Source: Prostheceraeus crozeri (lineage: Eukaryota > Platyhelminthes > Polycladida > Euryleptidae). From it: DNA of 64,000 bases. The stretch is from positions 310,001-374,000 of the forward strand of contig CAJQUW010012538.1 in assembly GCA_907163375.1 (NCBI GenBank). The letters are read 5' to 3'. Positions 1-11,126 of this stretch are shown one piece after another. The stretch's first letter is position 1. Every line of letters begins with the position of its first letter. The position numbers were made by a program, and so were the translations under genes. Below the pieces are notes generated by a model. That model ran no database searches. It was not told where the DNA came from and was given only the letters and a program-made list of their open reading frames with translations.

Positions 1-1847
1 AACGCCGTGCTTAGTCTTGTTGTAAAAGTCTACAGTTTCAGGAAGATTCTTCGTTCCGCCATCAAAAGTTCACGATTCATGCATTGACGACAAAAAGCAA
101 ACTGACTTTTCAGGTTTCGATTTATAAACTGTCAATGAACATTTATTTGCAGAATTCAAGAAGAATCTTGAGCCATAGCGACTCATATCCTTTTCCATTT
201 GAGGTAACTGCTCAGGCAATTCTCGGCGATTTTTTCGTATTGTACCAACAATAGTTGTTCCTTTTTTATTCCAAAGCGGAAGCAAGATTCAAAGAAGTGA
301 AATAATTATCACACGTGATGTTATATCCCATTTTCTTGTACGGTTTTACTAATTCACAGACGACGTATTCAGACAAAGTAACATTGCTTGGGCGACTCTC
401 CTCCTTTCCCAAATAGGGTAGACTGTTCAAGACATACTTTGTTTTGGTTATCGCAAAGAACCCAAAATTTTATGCCGAATTTATCGGGCTTATAATATAT
501 TGTGTAATGGGACATCTGCATTCGATGGCAAGAGCTGTTCATCAATACAGTAGAATTCGCATATATCGGCGCCTCAATGGACAGACGAAAACCGCCGATA
601 TACGCGAACCGCTGATATATGCGAACTCCCTGAATTTTGAAGTTTTGTGAAATCTACACGAGCTCTGAGATCATGCCATGCATCATACTTAAATACATGC
701 TATACTTCCTAGCTATACTTGCTATACTTAAATACATGTACATATTGACTTATGGTCCAACATGTACAGTACATGTACATGTAATTGTGTCTATGTATTC
801 AATAGATATCTAAAAATTGTGCCTTTCTGAACTGATACTTGCAACGTAAGTATCCCAAACCGGATATCACTATGTTTGTCAAAAACTGAGTATGCTTTTT
901 GAATCAAGAAGATTGAAAAGGCAAAACTATTCTAGTGTATTCTAGGCAAAACACATCGCCTGAGGATTTCCAGGAAATCCGCCGTTATAAACGAATTTTT
1001 TTCTGTCAGGGACAGCGAAAATGCGCCGATATAGGCGAATCGCCGATATAGCCGAAGCCGATATAAGCAAACTCGATTATATGGAAAAGATAGGAAATTC
1101 TGCCGGGCCAAAAAAACCGCCGATATAGCCGAAGCCGATATATGCGAATTCTACTGTAGTAAGAAATTCTTCAGGAGTGTACATGTCCTGGCTATTGTCT
1201 ATCATACGTTTCCAAATATCACGAATCAAGCAGAATTTGTTAGAAGAAATTCTATTCCGTCGTGAAGTTTTCTCATCAAATCTGAGAAATCCAATTATCT
1301 CACGAAAACGATTGCGAGACATAGTGCTTTTTACAATTGGGATGCCCCACTTCTCGCTCCATAGAGCCTCAAGATCCAGTTTGGAAGCTGACGTTGCACC
1401 CCGGATATACATAATTCCAATAACTGCTAGCAGCTCCTCCTTAGAAAATGTCCATTCCGAATCACCTTTCTGTCGATTAGCTTCTGCAATAGTACACGAG
1501 AATGAATGTGATTGACAATATGGTTATCAAATAGAAGATGAAAGGCAGATAACACATCGTCTGAGGAAAGTCCAGGTTTAGCGGTAAAGATATTCCTTGA
1601 CGAAATCGGTCCTCTTCGCTCGTTATTTACTTCTTGCCTAAGGTAATTTTATCCTTACCAAGATATGAGGGCAATTCATTCACTTCAACTTCATTCGGTA
1701 TAATCGGACTGTTTGATTCATCATCATCTTCAATATCGCTATTCTCATTATCACTTTCAATTGTGAATTCGCCCAGAGTCACTTGTTCATCTCCAGATAG
1801 TTCCTCGTTCAACTGCGTTATCATATGTAAGGCAGTTTGCGCAGATA
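1..1847 (-). pseudogene. piggyBac-type transposase, interrupted and truncated
   Basis: Cut-and-paste transposase relic of the piggyBac (DDE_Tnp_1_7) family, read on the minus strand and leaving the window at its left edge. From the 5' side it shows an acidic D/E/S-rich N-terminal region (about 1847-1630), a block with MSRNRFREIIGFLRF (about 1330-1280), DEQLLPS (about 540-515), KPDKFGIKFWVL (about 478-440) and GTIRKNRRELP (about 245-210), all in family order. A 609-bp MITE at 548-1156 separates PEEFLTT from DEQLLPS, which are adjacent in intact members. A pogo-like element abuts the N-terminal end at 1848. Frame changes occur between blocks. It is non-functional, and the true start is not visible. 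Confidence 0.82.
548..1156. mobile_element. 609-bp MITE with pogo-like TIRs inside piggyBac
   Basis: The ends are inverted repeats beginning CAGTAGAATTCGCATATATC, flanked on both sides by TA (546-547 and 1157-1158). Copies of a 'cgccgatat-(a/g)-cgcgaa' motif lie just inside both ends. There is no coding capacity. The TA duplication and CAGT-type terminus fit a non-autonomous pogo or Tc1/mariner derivative; the family is inferred. Confidence 0.8.
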
Positions 1848-3757
1848 CCATATTTACTCTTTTAGAAGACCAGGGCTTGTATTTCAAAATCACTGTCTGA
1901 AGGGGGTTACTATAGGAGACTGGTCTACTAATGGAGCCTGGGTCATAATTAGTGTTTTTCATTTTAAGATTTTATTGAAACCGAAATAATTGACCCGCTT
2001 TATTAAAGATTCTTGAAAACAACAATTTTCCATTCAAATTAGATGTATTTCCTATTTAATTTGACTCATCACTATCACACACATCTGAATCTGAAAGTAA
2101 GGATAATGTGTCGCTGTCAATAGAACTTCCCGGTACGTTTTCCTTGTCACAAATATGATTCTCCTCACATCTGAGAAGATTAATTGTAGAATGACAAGGA
2201 TGTCCAGGTTTAAAACAGACAATTTCACTATCTTCAGACCCATCTGTAGCAACATAAATCCCACATTGCTTCATTGAGCACATGATCTGAGATGATGGTA
2301 CGGAATCCGATGCATCTGTTATCCAGGATGCTATTTTTGGGAAACTTGGTGGCCTCATGTTACCACCAGAGGTGAAGAAATGCGGTCCATCTGTCAACCA
2401 GTTATCATAGCTTTTCTGAAAATGTGTCTTAACACTTCTGTTCCAACTCACATTTGCAGGCTGTATCAATCCTGTGCATCCGCCAGGAATAACAGCAGAA
2501 TCAATTCGCATCGACCGTAAATGGGATTTTGTCCTCTGCGAGATATGACTTTTGAACGAATCCCAGACCATGAACCTTCTAGTAAAAGAAAATCTCCCAA
2601 CAATTCTATTCAAATAGTCCTGCGTAAGATCATCGTCCATCCAGCTTTTGTCTGCATAAACGAACTCAATTCCATTCATAGATTCAAGTTCAGCGATCGG
2701 TCGTTTCCGTGGAATAACAAGGTATGGTTTCAATTTTGTGCCATCTGCCTTAGCTGACAGAATGAGAGTTATGCGCTCCTTCTCATGACCTAAAACAGAT
2801 AATTAGTATTTACAATATATCGAGTTACCATATTTTAAGGCAATATTGATAACTTACCGGTGCTTTTAAGTGGAATATCCCTCTTTCCAATCCGGTCTAT
2901 AGTTTGCCCTCGGCATGGCTCAATCCAAAGGGGCGTTTCATCCATTGCATAAACAGCAGAAGGTGGCAGCTTGGCATTATCGATTTTCTTCCAAGTATAA
3001 CGAAGAAAATTCACAACTTTGGTCGCACAGTCACTCGGCTGTTTCTGACTGACAGTGGTACTCCTTCGCAAACTGAACCGATTACGTCGTAAAAACTTCT
3101 GAAGCCAACCATTGCTACTAGAAAATATTGTTTCCGGTTGCAACTGTTTCATAAATGTCTCTGCTTCACGTTTTATCATGCTGCGAGAGACACGAAGACG
3201 ATCGTTTCGCTTCGTAGTTATCCATTCAACGAGATGTGCGTCGAGATCGTTAGACAACAGTTTTCTACCAGCACCATCTAAGCGGCTTCGATTTGAATTA
3301 CCAATGCATTTGAGGGCCTATTCGTTATTTCTCCATTCTCTAACTTGTTTTCGTGTCACTTGGAGCCGACAAGCCGTTTTCGAAACATTATTTGATGATT
3401 TTAAGAATGACAATGCTTGTAGTTTTGTTGTAACTGTAATCGAACGTCGTCGTCCATTACCTTCGCCTTCCATCGTCTCAATGCTAGAATCTGATTCTCA
3501 TCGACCTGCTTGAAGTTGAGTGCATATCGTATTTGCGATAAACGCCACACGAACCTTAATTGGAGTTCAGACAATCGACACACAATGCATGCGCGTGCTC
3601 ACCCCGTCAATTGATGCAATTATATGTGTAATATCCGTTCTTAGGTGGGTTTGTATTGGAGGCTGGTCTTTTAATACATTTCGTTCGTTATCAGGTGGGT
3701 ACTATATTAGAGACTGGGCTATTAAAAGAGCCTGGGTTACAAAAAGAGTAAATACGG
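1848..3757 (-). mobile_element. pogo-like DNA transposon
   Basis: The termini are inverted repeats starting CC(A/G)TATTTACTCTTTT, each next to a TA dinucleotide (1846-1847 and 3758-3759). Related motifs of the type 'ggtactata..agagactgg' and 'agcctgggt' recur just inside both ends, at about 1895-1945 and 3640-3740. The element carries a minus-strand pogo/Tigger-type transposase gene and appears to have inserted at the 5' end of the piggyBac relic. Confidence 0.75.
2056..3473 (-). pseudogene. pogo/Tigger-type DDE transposase with one intron
   Basis: Reading starts at the ATG at 3471-3473. An N-terminal helix-turn-helix/CENP-B-like region (about 3473-3080) precedes a DDE_1 catalytic domain with YAMDETPLW as first aspartate block and MVWDSFKSH as second. 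A 68-bp intron (2790-2857) has perfect GT and AG ends, and the frame continues across it from KSTG into HEKERITL. Two defects are visible: an in-frame TAG at 3318-3320 in the DNA-binding region, and N in place of the third catalytic aspartate in the block QPANVSWN (family form QPLDVSVN). The C-terminal ~60 residues are acidic and serine-rich. It should be catalytically dead. Confidence 0.85.
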
Positions 3758-3956
3758 TATTCGTCGGTGACTTCTTACAGTAGTCATCGTTCAACTGCCT
3801 CGTGCAGATTACTGTGTTAGAAATAAACAACGCGCGCTCGCACAGACAGCAGTGAGTTGTGAGAAAAGCAATAGATATGTTGTTAAATGATGACTCATTA
3901 CTTTTATTGACATACGAACCAAGATCCGATCTTAGTTTTACGAATTTTGCATCACT

Positions 3957-6032
3957 TTGAAATCTCTAAGTCGTGCCACACTTAAACAACTTCTTGCTTT
4001 TACTCCTAGCAAGCCTCGTACCTGCTCGCATCTAGTTGAATCCTTCTGTTCGAGAGTCTTAAAAGTCGAAGATTTGGTTGATAAGGTCGGCAGGAAAGTT
4101 ATTATTATCCCTTTTGAGTGCAAAGAAGTAGATCTCTTAAAAGTTTCTTCCATTTTCGCTGATTCACATGTTAACAGTATGTTACCTAATCCAATTTGTA
4201 GTAAATGTCCACTACAGGTTTTCTTCAAATACACCACCCCTATTGGTCGGAAGCTCTTCAATTACAACCAGATCTTGAAGAATACTTCTATTGATGAAAT
4301 CAGAGAATTTATTAGCAAGCCTTGTCTTTGTTCTAATTCTATCTTCTGCTATAAGCCCGCTTCACACGTGGTTACTGGTGACTTGAGTATTATATCCAAC
4401 CCAAAACTTAGGGATTTGATGGCAAAGGGCACCAATTATAGAGAGCCTATTCACAAGTCTTGGGATTTTGTTAGAGTCAGTGTTAAAAAAGCATTAGTTG
4501 CATTTATTGAAAAGTCTTGTAGAAAATACGCCCTTAAGAATTCTGACTTCCAGGATTGGTCGGAGGCTGTCCTTAAGATAATTAAAAATCGCATTTCCTT
4601 CCTAAGTACTAGCTTTCCATCTTTGCATTCGCACAAGGTACTAAGATCTAAGGAGTATAAAAACTTCATTTCAAACTTTCAGAAGAATTACGTCATTACT
4701 CCGGCGGATAAGGCCGCCAACAATTTTGTCATTGTGTGGAGGAAGTATTACCTCCTTGTACTCTTGAACGAACTAGGCTTTGACCTTAGAAGTTTCAATG
4801 ATGTTGGTAATCAGACTTACGCACCAGTAATTTCTTCCATTAATGACATAATTGCCGAACATTGCACCGCCCTCAAGGATTCCTTTGGCATAACGGTTAA
4901 AGATAAGTTTATGGTTTTACCTAAACTTTTCTGGATACCTAAATTGCACAAGAATCCGTATAAGAGCAGATTCATAGCTGGTGCCAGGAACAGCACTTCC
5001 AAAGATTTGGCCATACTTGTGAACAAAGGTTTGCAATTGGTCCGGGACAAGTTTAGTAGTTATTGCCTTTCCATCAAGCATAATTCAGGTGTGAACGCCT
5101 TCTGGAGCATTAACTCTTCTGGGGAATTCCTAGACAGGATGTCGGGTTTGAATTGCCACTCCTTACAAGTATATGATTTCTCCACACTCTATACGAATCT
5201 TAATTTAGATCAGGTTATGGAGTCATTGAAAGACTTATGTGAGTTAATTTTTAGCAGTTCCAAGAGCTTTATTTGCATTGGCTATTATAGAACCTTCTTC
5301 TCGAATACAAAATACAGAGGGCATCACTGCTAGTCCAAAACCCAATTCTTTAATGCTATTAGTTTCATCCTGGATAACACTTTTGTCACTTTCGGGGGAC
5401 TTGTCTTCAAGCAAATTCGAGGCATACCTATGGGTGGGAATTCCAGCTCACTCTTAGTTGACCTGTTTTTAGCTTACAGAGAGTTTAAGTTTGTGAGGAA
5501 GCTCCTAGCGAGTAAGAGATTTGGCTCAGCCAAACTTCTCTCTCGTACCACAAGGTATGTCGACGACATTTGTGTGTTTAACTACAAACATTTTGATAAG
5601 ATCCTTCCTGAAATCTACCCGGTAGATCTCTTAGCTAGCAGAAGCGGAGACAACAACAAATGCGTTAATTATTTGGATGTCAAAATCAGGATCGAAGATG
5701 GTGGCCAATACATCACAGAGGTTTACCATAAGGTTGATGAGTTCAGCTTCCCAGTGGTGCTGTATACTTTCCCCGAGAGTAATACGCCTTTGAACACTGG
5801 CATAAACATCTTTGCTGCCCAACTCATTAGGTTCGCCAGGATTTCATCTGATGCTTCCGCCTTCACATCAAGAGCTAAGGGCATTTTTGATATCTTCAAA
5901 GGACGGGGTTATAAGGCTAATTTGCTGGTTAATTCTTGCATAAAGTCATTCTCAAAGAATAGGTTCCTCGTTTTTAAGTTTGGTTGTTTTTTGCCCCGCC
6001 AGATGCCATCCATCATTGGCATGTTGGGCTAA
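3957..6032 (+). pseudogene. Penelope-like reverse transcriptase, copy A
   Basis: Two plus-strand reading frames (3957-5333 and about 5345-6032) make one RT with a frameshift near 5335. The first carries a Cys-rich N-terminal region (CSKCPLQ, CLCSN), then IPKLHKNPYKSRFIAG and YDFSTLYTNL. The second carries RGIPMGGNSS (motif B) and RYVDDICV (catalytic YxDD), then NYLDVK and VYHKVDEF. The IPKLHK plus 'STLYTNL' signature suits Penelope-like elements better than LINEs or LTR elements. No ATG lies at the left end and no GIY-YIG domain follows. A second, shorter copy lies at 33930-34600. Confidence 0.8.
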
Positions 6033-6702
6033 GAAAACCTCTTCTAGTTTCATGTGCATCCTTTTGTCCTAAAAATTTTCTTAAAATTTTTTATTTTCGG
6101 TTGGGTTCTGCTATGTTTCCTCAGACTTGGAGAGACCTTCCATGTCGTACATTCGATATGGTTGGCCTGGCCCCGCCATGTGGTATAGGTTGGAGGTTGG
6201 GGGCCGAAACCTTGCTTCATGCAGCCACATGGTTCCTCCCTGGTGACTCCACACATAGCAAACTAAATTTTGGTTTTTTAGTTTTCTTATTTTCACCATT
6301 TGTTATTTTTAAGTTAGCTTCTCGTCAAGTCCATGACGAACTCTTATTTCAGTTCTTATATGGTAAAATAAAATCGTTTATAAGTATTAATTTCAGTCCC
6401 TACTCTATACTGGAGTAAGTTACTCTATGTTGTTAATTTATATTCATTCGTTCATGACTTTTAATTACCTAATTATTTACAGGATTCTCCATTAGGGTAG
6501 TTGTTTAACTTTGGCATCTTCCGTTTCCTGGATCCTTCGAATTTGTTTGACCGTGTCGTGTCTTAATTCGATTAGAAGTCAAATTCCAATGCATGACAGA
6601 TTTCATGGCGCTTTTAGGTATAATGCTATGTACTTTCCCCCATAGATATTTCTATATAAAAATTTTCTTATGAATTTAATCTAGAGTTATGTGCAATAAA
6701 TG
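6033..6702 (+). other. 3' non-coding tail of RT element copy A
   Basis: No supported gene. The stretch holds a 'gggggccgaaac' motif (about 6196-6206) followed within 60 bp by 'gttcctccctggtgac'. Closely related pairs occur at 8783-8845 and 34758-34808, so this looks like a conserved 3' module of the RT family. A 'gcatcttccgt' motif near 6510 also recurs downstream of copy B near 35310. Confidence 0.4.
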
Positions 6703-8730
6703 CAGGCCTGTGATTATTCCTCAGATTCCTCAAATTTGTTTATTACTCCTCAAATCCTCAAAAATTCCTCAAATATAGCTAAACTATGAGAAATTCCTCA
6801 AATATGACACACTACAGACTAAATGTAGGATAGTGTATTTTTTGGCGAATGGCGATGATGTGATCAAGAAGCTAAGATAGAATCCTATAGCATGTATCCT
6901 ACACCCATACTGCTAATCACTCATGATTTAAAACATTATAGTTTTTCTCTTATCCACCTGGTAGATTTTAGATAGCGTAATCCCGCTGTGCTAGCTAGAT
7001 CCGATATTTTGATTGGACACAGACCTGTCCTCTTATCATCTAGATGGACAGACTGTTAAATAGAATGTTTTCAATATAGAAGTAATAAACATAATTTAGA
7101 AAAGAACGACTTACTCGCCAATTCATTCCACACGAGGAGAGGAGAACCGTTGCTTGTCCTTCTAGTGAGTATTCTTAAATTTCTAGTCATTTTAGGATAT
7201 AATAATTTTCTTTTAAATCATATTTAGCATATCAAAAATTAACCAGTTGTTAGCTTTTTTTATTTTGTTACCTTGACGCACTTTGCTACGTTGAAATGAT
7301 CTTGTTTCACGTCGTTTCCATTTCTGCAAACTACTGGGCTGCAGATGTTCCGGTTCGTCCGGACTTATTTTGCTAAGCAGAGAAGTTGTCCGAAGTTATT
7401 GTCTGTCGAACTCCTTAGTGCAATACTTCCCCGAATTTAATGAGTGAAGCACTGCGATCTCTGTACTTCTTAAAGAACTTATGGATATCGATCTTCTATA
7501 GCCATTATATCATAGCATTTAGGTAGCCCAGCTCGCATGGATTTCTGTGCTCTTATCAACTGAAGCGTTTGTTTCACTCACTCTCTTCCATTTTATTTCC
7601 GCTGAACATGAACACATCCGACGGGGTAAAGCGGATGGTCCCTAAATTTTGTGCCTATCTGCCTACTGGTCACTAGCGTGTGGGGTTGGAAGCGCATGAA
7701 GCTCTGCTATCCCGAGTCTTTTTGCAGCTACGTTTTCCAGGGTCTGCTGACCGACATTTATCCTGGATGAATTATTCACTTAGAGATCGTTTTCATAATT
7801 TGCTGAACACAGGTTGGTGTGAAATTAGTGCACACATTGTTTATCGTTGTATGCGGAATTCAGATTAATTAAGACATTGAACCACATAGTACTGGGTTGA
7901 TAGATTTTCAACCTGGGTCCACTGCAAGATGTGGATGTCAATATCTCTCCACATCTTCAAAGAATAGAGGTGATAATCTTTCACTCTTTGCCTAGATGAG
8001 ACCAACAGCTAAACGGCAAGCCTGTTCCCGACACTTGTTTTGTGTTGTATGAGAGAATTCATGTTCATTTGAATGTAGATCTGAGCGATATGATCAAACG
8101 CTAACAAGTAAACTAAAGCCACCAAAACTTATGCAGTATAACGTAATTTTAATAAATTAGTGTGTAATGTGGCGTATCCTTCATAATAAATTACTGACTT
8201 TTTCAAGTCACAAGCATTCCGTCAACAATTTTAAGCTTTCTATACTTATGGGTCATCCCAAATTTGTCTAAAGTCCGTAAACAAAGCGTTACAAAGCCCC
8301 AGATGTAGTTGAGGATATATCCTACATTCAAAAAAATTGCAGTATCCAAATCTGACACGCATCATTGAATTGGAAACGATAACGTGAAGCACAGCGATAT
8401 CAGTAGCTTGATCTGACATACTCTATTCGTCACATTGCAAGCAGATAATACTTGAGGCAACAAATTAATTTCGTAATAACGCGGGACGTGATTATGACCA
8501 AGTCAATATCCCTTTGTAATATTACAACTTCAAAACGTGTGGTGGAGTGTGGTGTGGTCAACCCTGGGGTTACCTTCTTCGTTGTGACTTTCATGACTTG
8601 AAGTTTGGCCCAAAATCCGTGCTAAAATTTGGATTTTTTTCTTGCAATTATCATACTAGGCTCCATTTCCATTCCTCAAATTTTTTGCAAAAAAATCCTC
8701 AATTTTTCTCATAGGCTAATCACAGGCCTG
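6703..8730. mobile_element. non-autonomous hAT-like element
   Basis: Perfect 14-bp terminal inverted repeats (CAGGCCTGTGATTA) are flanked by TAAATG on both sides (6697-6702 and 8731-8736). The subterminal regions carry repeated TCCTCAAA and TATGAGAAA motifs. There is no meaningful open frame in 2 kb. The CAGG-type ends resemble hAT, but hAT normally gives 8-bp duplications, so the family is uncertain. A 21-bp stretch near 7015 (ggacacagac...) matches one near 35370, so part of the interior may derive from the RT element tail. Confidence 0.55.
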
Positions 8731-8754
8731 TAAATGTCAAGGCTTGTGATTCTC

Positions 8755-8905
8755 AAAGTTTACTTGGGGATGACAGCAGTAGGGGCCGAAACACGAATCC
8801 TTACCTAAGTTCCTGCTGATGACCTCAATTGCACATTTTTCAATTAGGTAGTCTGTTGTAGTTGTTATTTCCTTTAACCTGTAGGGAACGCCACATGGGT
8901 CCTTT
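8755..8905 (+). repeat. RT-element 3' module, solo copy
   Basis: The segment with 'ggggccgaaacacgaatcc' followed by 'gttcctgctgatgac' is nearly identical to the one at 34755-34810 downstream of RT copy B. It is therefore a separate 3' fragment of the same family. No coding sequence is attached. Confidence 0.6.
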
Positions 8906-9498
8906 TGAGGAATCAAATTCTTTTCACTTATCGTTATCTTCTACTTCATCTTCTCCTCAATCAAAGCATTAAATTTCATTCTGACGCAATTGACATGTGC
9001 AAGCATCTGGGCGACCAGACCTGCAGATTAAGTTTTGTCAATACATATAAGCAATTTCCGCAATTACTACACTGCCCAATACACAGTGTGGCATACAGGT
9101 AGGAGTTCTCGAGTAAGTCATCAATTTTTTCTCACTCTTCTTATACTTACACAGTACTTTTTTTCATAACCTACCATTTGAATATTTTCAACATTTACAT
9201 TTGTGTTTTATTCTTATTTTTCACATTGGTTTTACTAACTGGTTCGATTTGTGATTTAATTCATTATTAACTGTGTTTCGCCTAAGGTCAGCCCTTGCTA
9301 ATTTGAGCACACATTTATGAAAATCGGTGCAGTCATTTTGACTACAATGGCGGTTCTGGTGTTAAGGACCAGAGACAATAGAGAGATAGACTGCTGATTG
9401 CGCTCACAGCACACTGATGCCTGTCGACGCACGCGCGGAAATCGATGCAGGGTCACATCGGTACACTGTTCGCGTAGAGAGCGTTGTTAGTTCGGCGC
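8906..9498. other. gene-free spacer before the Polinton
   Basis: Only short open frames and T-rich runs are visible. I see no domain, repeat or splice structure here. Confidence 0.4.
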
Positions 9499-9996
9499 AG
9501 TAATGTAATTTTGGACGGACCAGGACAAGTAAGAAAAAAAAATACAAAAATAGGACCCCCCTGAAATTTATAAAAAAACAGCTAAAATAGTTACAAAAAA
9601 TGAAAAAATACAAAAATAGGAAAGTACCTCTAAAATCACCAATTCACGGGCTAAAATAGATGCGAAATGGGAAAAATACAATGTTTATGACCCATGAACA
9701 AAAATATTCATTTAAAAATGGAAGATGAAAAAACAAAAGAACCATCAGCCCCCTTATATCCTTCATTATCATATGACATAGATATAGCAAAACACAAAGA
9801 TAGAGTCAGGTACATGAAAGATAAGGAAGCCCAATTATTACTTAAACTAGAACATTATAATAAATTAAGAAAACGATGGACCATAGCTAAGAATGTGACA
9901 CAAGGCGTTGGTGCATGTTTAACAATTTCTTTAGGCGCTCTCACTATTGTTATTTCATCTGGCGTTCTTACAATTCCTGTTGTCGCTACTGCTTTG
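9499..9996 (+). repeat. Polinton left terminal inverted repeat
   Basis: Inverted partner of 25571-26111. Outer ends align as AGTAATGTAATTTTGGACGG against AGTAGTGTATTTTTGGACGG. The inner boundary falls inside a coding region, after 'gtcgctactgctttg'. It is about 43 bp shorter than the right copy because the right copy holds an extra unit of a subterminal repeat. Confidence 0.93.
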
Positions 9997-9999
9997 TGA
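9718..9999 (+). pseudogene. truncated left copy of the TIR-encoded protein
   Basis: Encodes the first ~90 residues of the right-end gene at 25274-25849, with a few substitutions (for example D/E and A/I), then stops where the TIR ends. I place the start at 9718 (MEDEK) rather than the upstream ATG at 9694, because the element's usual TTTAAAAATG box sits directly on 9718. It includes the hydrophobic stretch LTISLGALTIVISSGVLTIP but lacks the C-terminal half. It is probably a by-product of TIR extension or gene conversion, not a working gene. Confidence 0.75.
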
Positions 10000-10236
10000 T
10001 ACAATTAGATTTTAGTTGCCAGCGCACTCACATGACGACAAAACAATTGCAAACTGTCATCAGGTTGAAGATCGTTATGGCAACGGTGGCAATCTGTCAT
10101 TATATCGTGTACGCTAGAAGCAAAGTTCTCATTTGCAATGACCTCCGCCAGCAAACTAGAGAGAGAATTTGTTGCTTCGTGGATCAAGTTGTGCCTCTTA
10201 TTTCACCAGACCATCTGGATTTCTTCAAAACGATAA

Positions 10237-10791
10237 CAGCAAAGTGTTAACGAAGAAGATAAAAAGAGAGAAGTGTTTGAAATAATCCGAGATTCATTCA
10301 AGGATGTTGACAGCAGCAATTTACCTGTATTTCTCGAGAAAAAGGATATTATAAGTACATCATCGTGCATATCTTCATTGAATAAACTCATTGGTTTTGA
10401 GAAAATTACACATCGGAATCTTCTACGCTGCTATGTTTTACAAGGAGAAGTGCTTCAGCGACTGAAGTTATTGTCTAAAATGAATTATACAAAATTCGTG
10501 AAAGTGTTGAATGAGACTCTTAACATTAAATTTTCACGCTCATATGTGACATTACTGATCAAATTATTCAAATTATCAAAGAACTATCCAAACTTAGCCA
10601 ATTCTTCTCTATCAATTTACTTTGTGATGAAGAATTTTGTTCATCTTGAAGATTATATTGATCGTGAAAAAGAGGAGGAACAGCAAAGAATAGCAGAATC
10701 CATATTTGATTCACCCAATGTGCAACAAACTGAACAACAACATGCGCAACATACTGGACTCACGCAGGAATTAGAAGACTTGCAAACGTGA
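10237..10791 (+). CDS. unknown Polinton protein without an ATG start
   Basis: The open frame runs from after a stop at 10234-10236 to the stop at 10789-10791, about 184 codons, and has no ATG until KMNYTKF (10480). The protein looks real: a helical Lys/Leu-rich body with EVLQRLKLLSKMNYTKFVK and RSYVTLLIKLFKLSKNYP, then an acidic Gln/Glu-rich tail. I do not recognise the family. The missing start, next to the point where the left TIR ends, suggests the 5' end was lost or overwritten when the TIR changed. The region 10000-10236 shows no convincing coding sequence. Confidence 0.5.
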   Translation, partial: QQSVNEEDKKREVFEIIRDSFKDVDSSNLPVFLEKKDIISTSSCISSLNKLIGFEKITHRNLLRCYVLQGEVLQRLKLLSKMNYTKFVKVLNETLNIKFSRSYVTLLIKLFKLSKNYPNLANSSLSIYFVMKNFVHLEDYIDREKEEEQQRIAESIFDSPNVQQTEQQHAQHTGLTQELEDLQT

Positions 10792-10795
10792 AATT

Positions 10796-11110
10796 CTACT
10801 TCATAAGTAACAAGTAGTAACATTTATTGCAACTTATTTGAGTGGAGACTGAAAAGTGACAATGGACGTTGGCAATTTGGATTTCTGTTTTTCATATAAA
10901 TGTTGGACTCTACTTTATAAGTAACAAGTAGTAACATTTATTGCAACTTATTTGAGTGGAGACTGAAAAGTGACAATGGACGTTGGCAATTTGGATTTCT
11001 GTTTTTCATATAAATGTTGGACTCTACTTTATAAGTAACAAGTAGTAACATTTATTGCAACTTATTTGAGTGGAGACTGAAAAGTGACAACAGTGTTGGC
11101 AATTTTGGAT
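10796..11110 (+). repeat. 114-bp tandem repeat, about 2.8 copies
   Basis: Units begin at 10796, 10910 and 11024 (ctactt(c/t)ataagtaacaag...), with period 114 bp and near identity. The third unit degrades as it runs into the start of the protease gene at 11127. Each unit ends with a sequence like 'tttctgtttttcatataaatg', so the repeat duplicates the leader or promoter region of the protease gene. Confidence 0.93.
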
Positions 11111-11126
11111 TTTTGTTTCATTTAAA

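Noticed and set aside
9404-9613. Minus-strand frame crossing the left Polinton end
   Set aside because: Phe-rich product is due to the A/T-rich TIR; it spans the insertion boundary and cannot be ancestral coding sequence.
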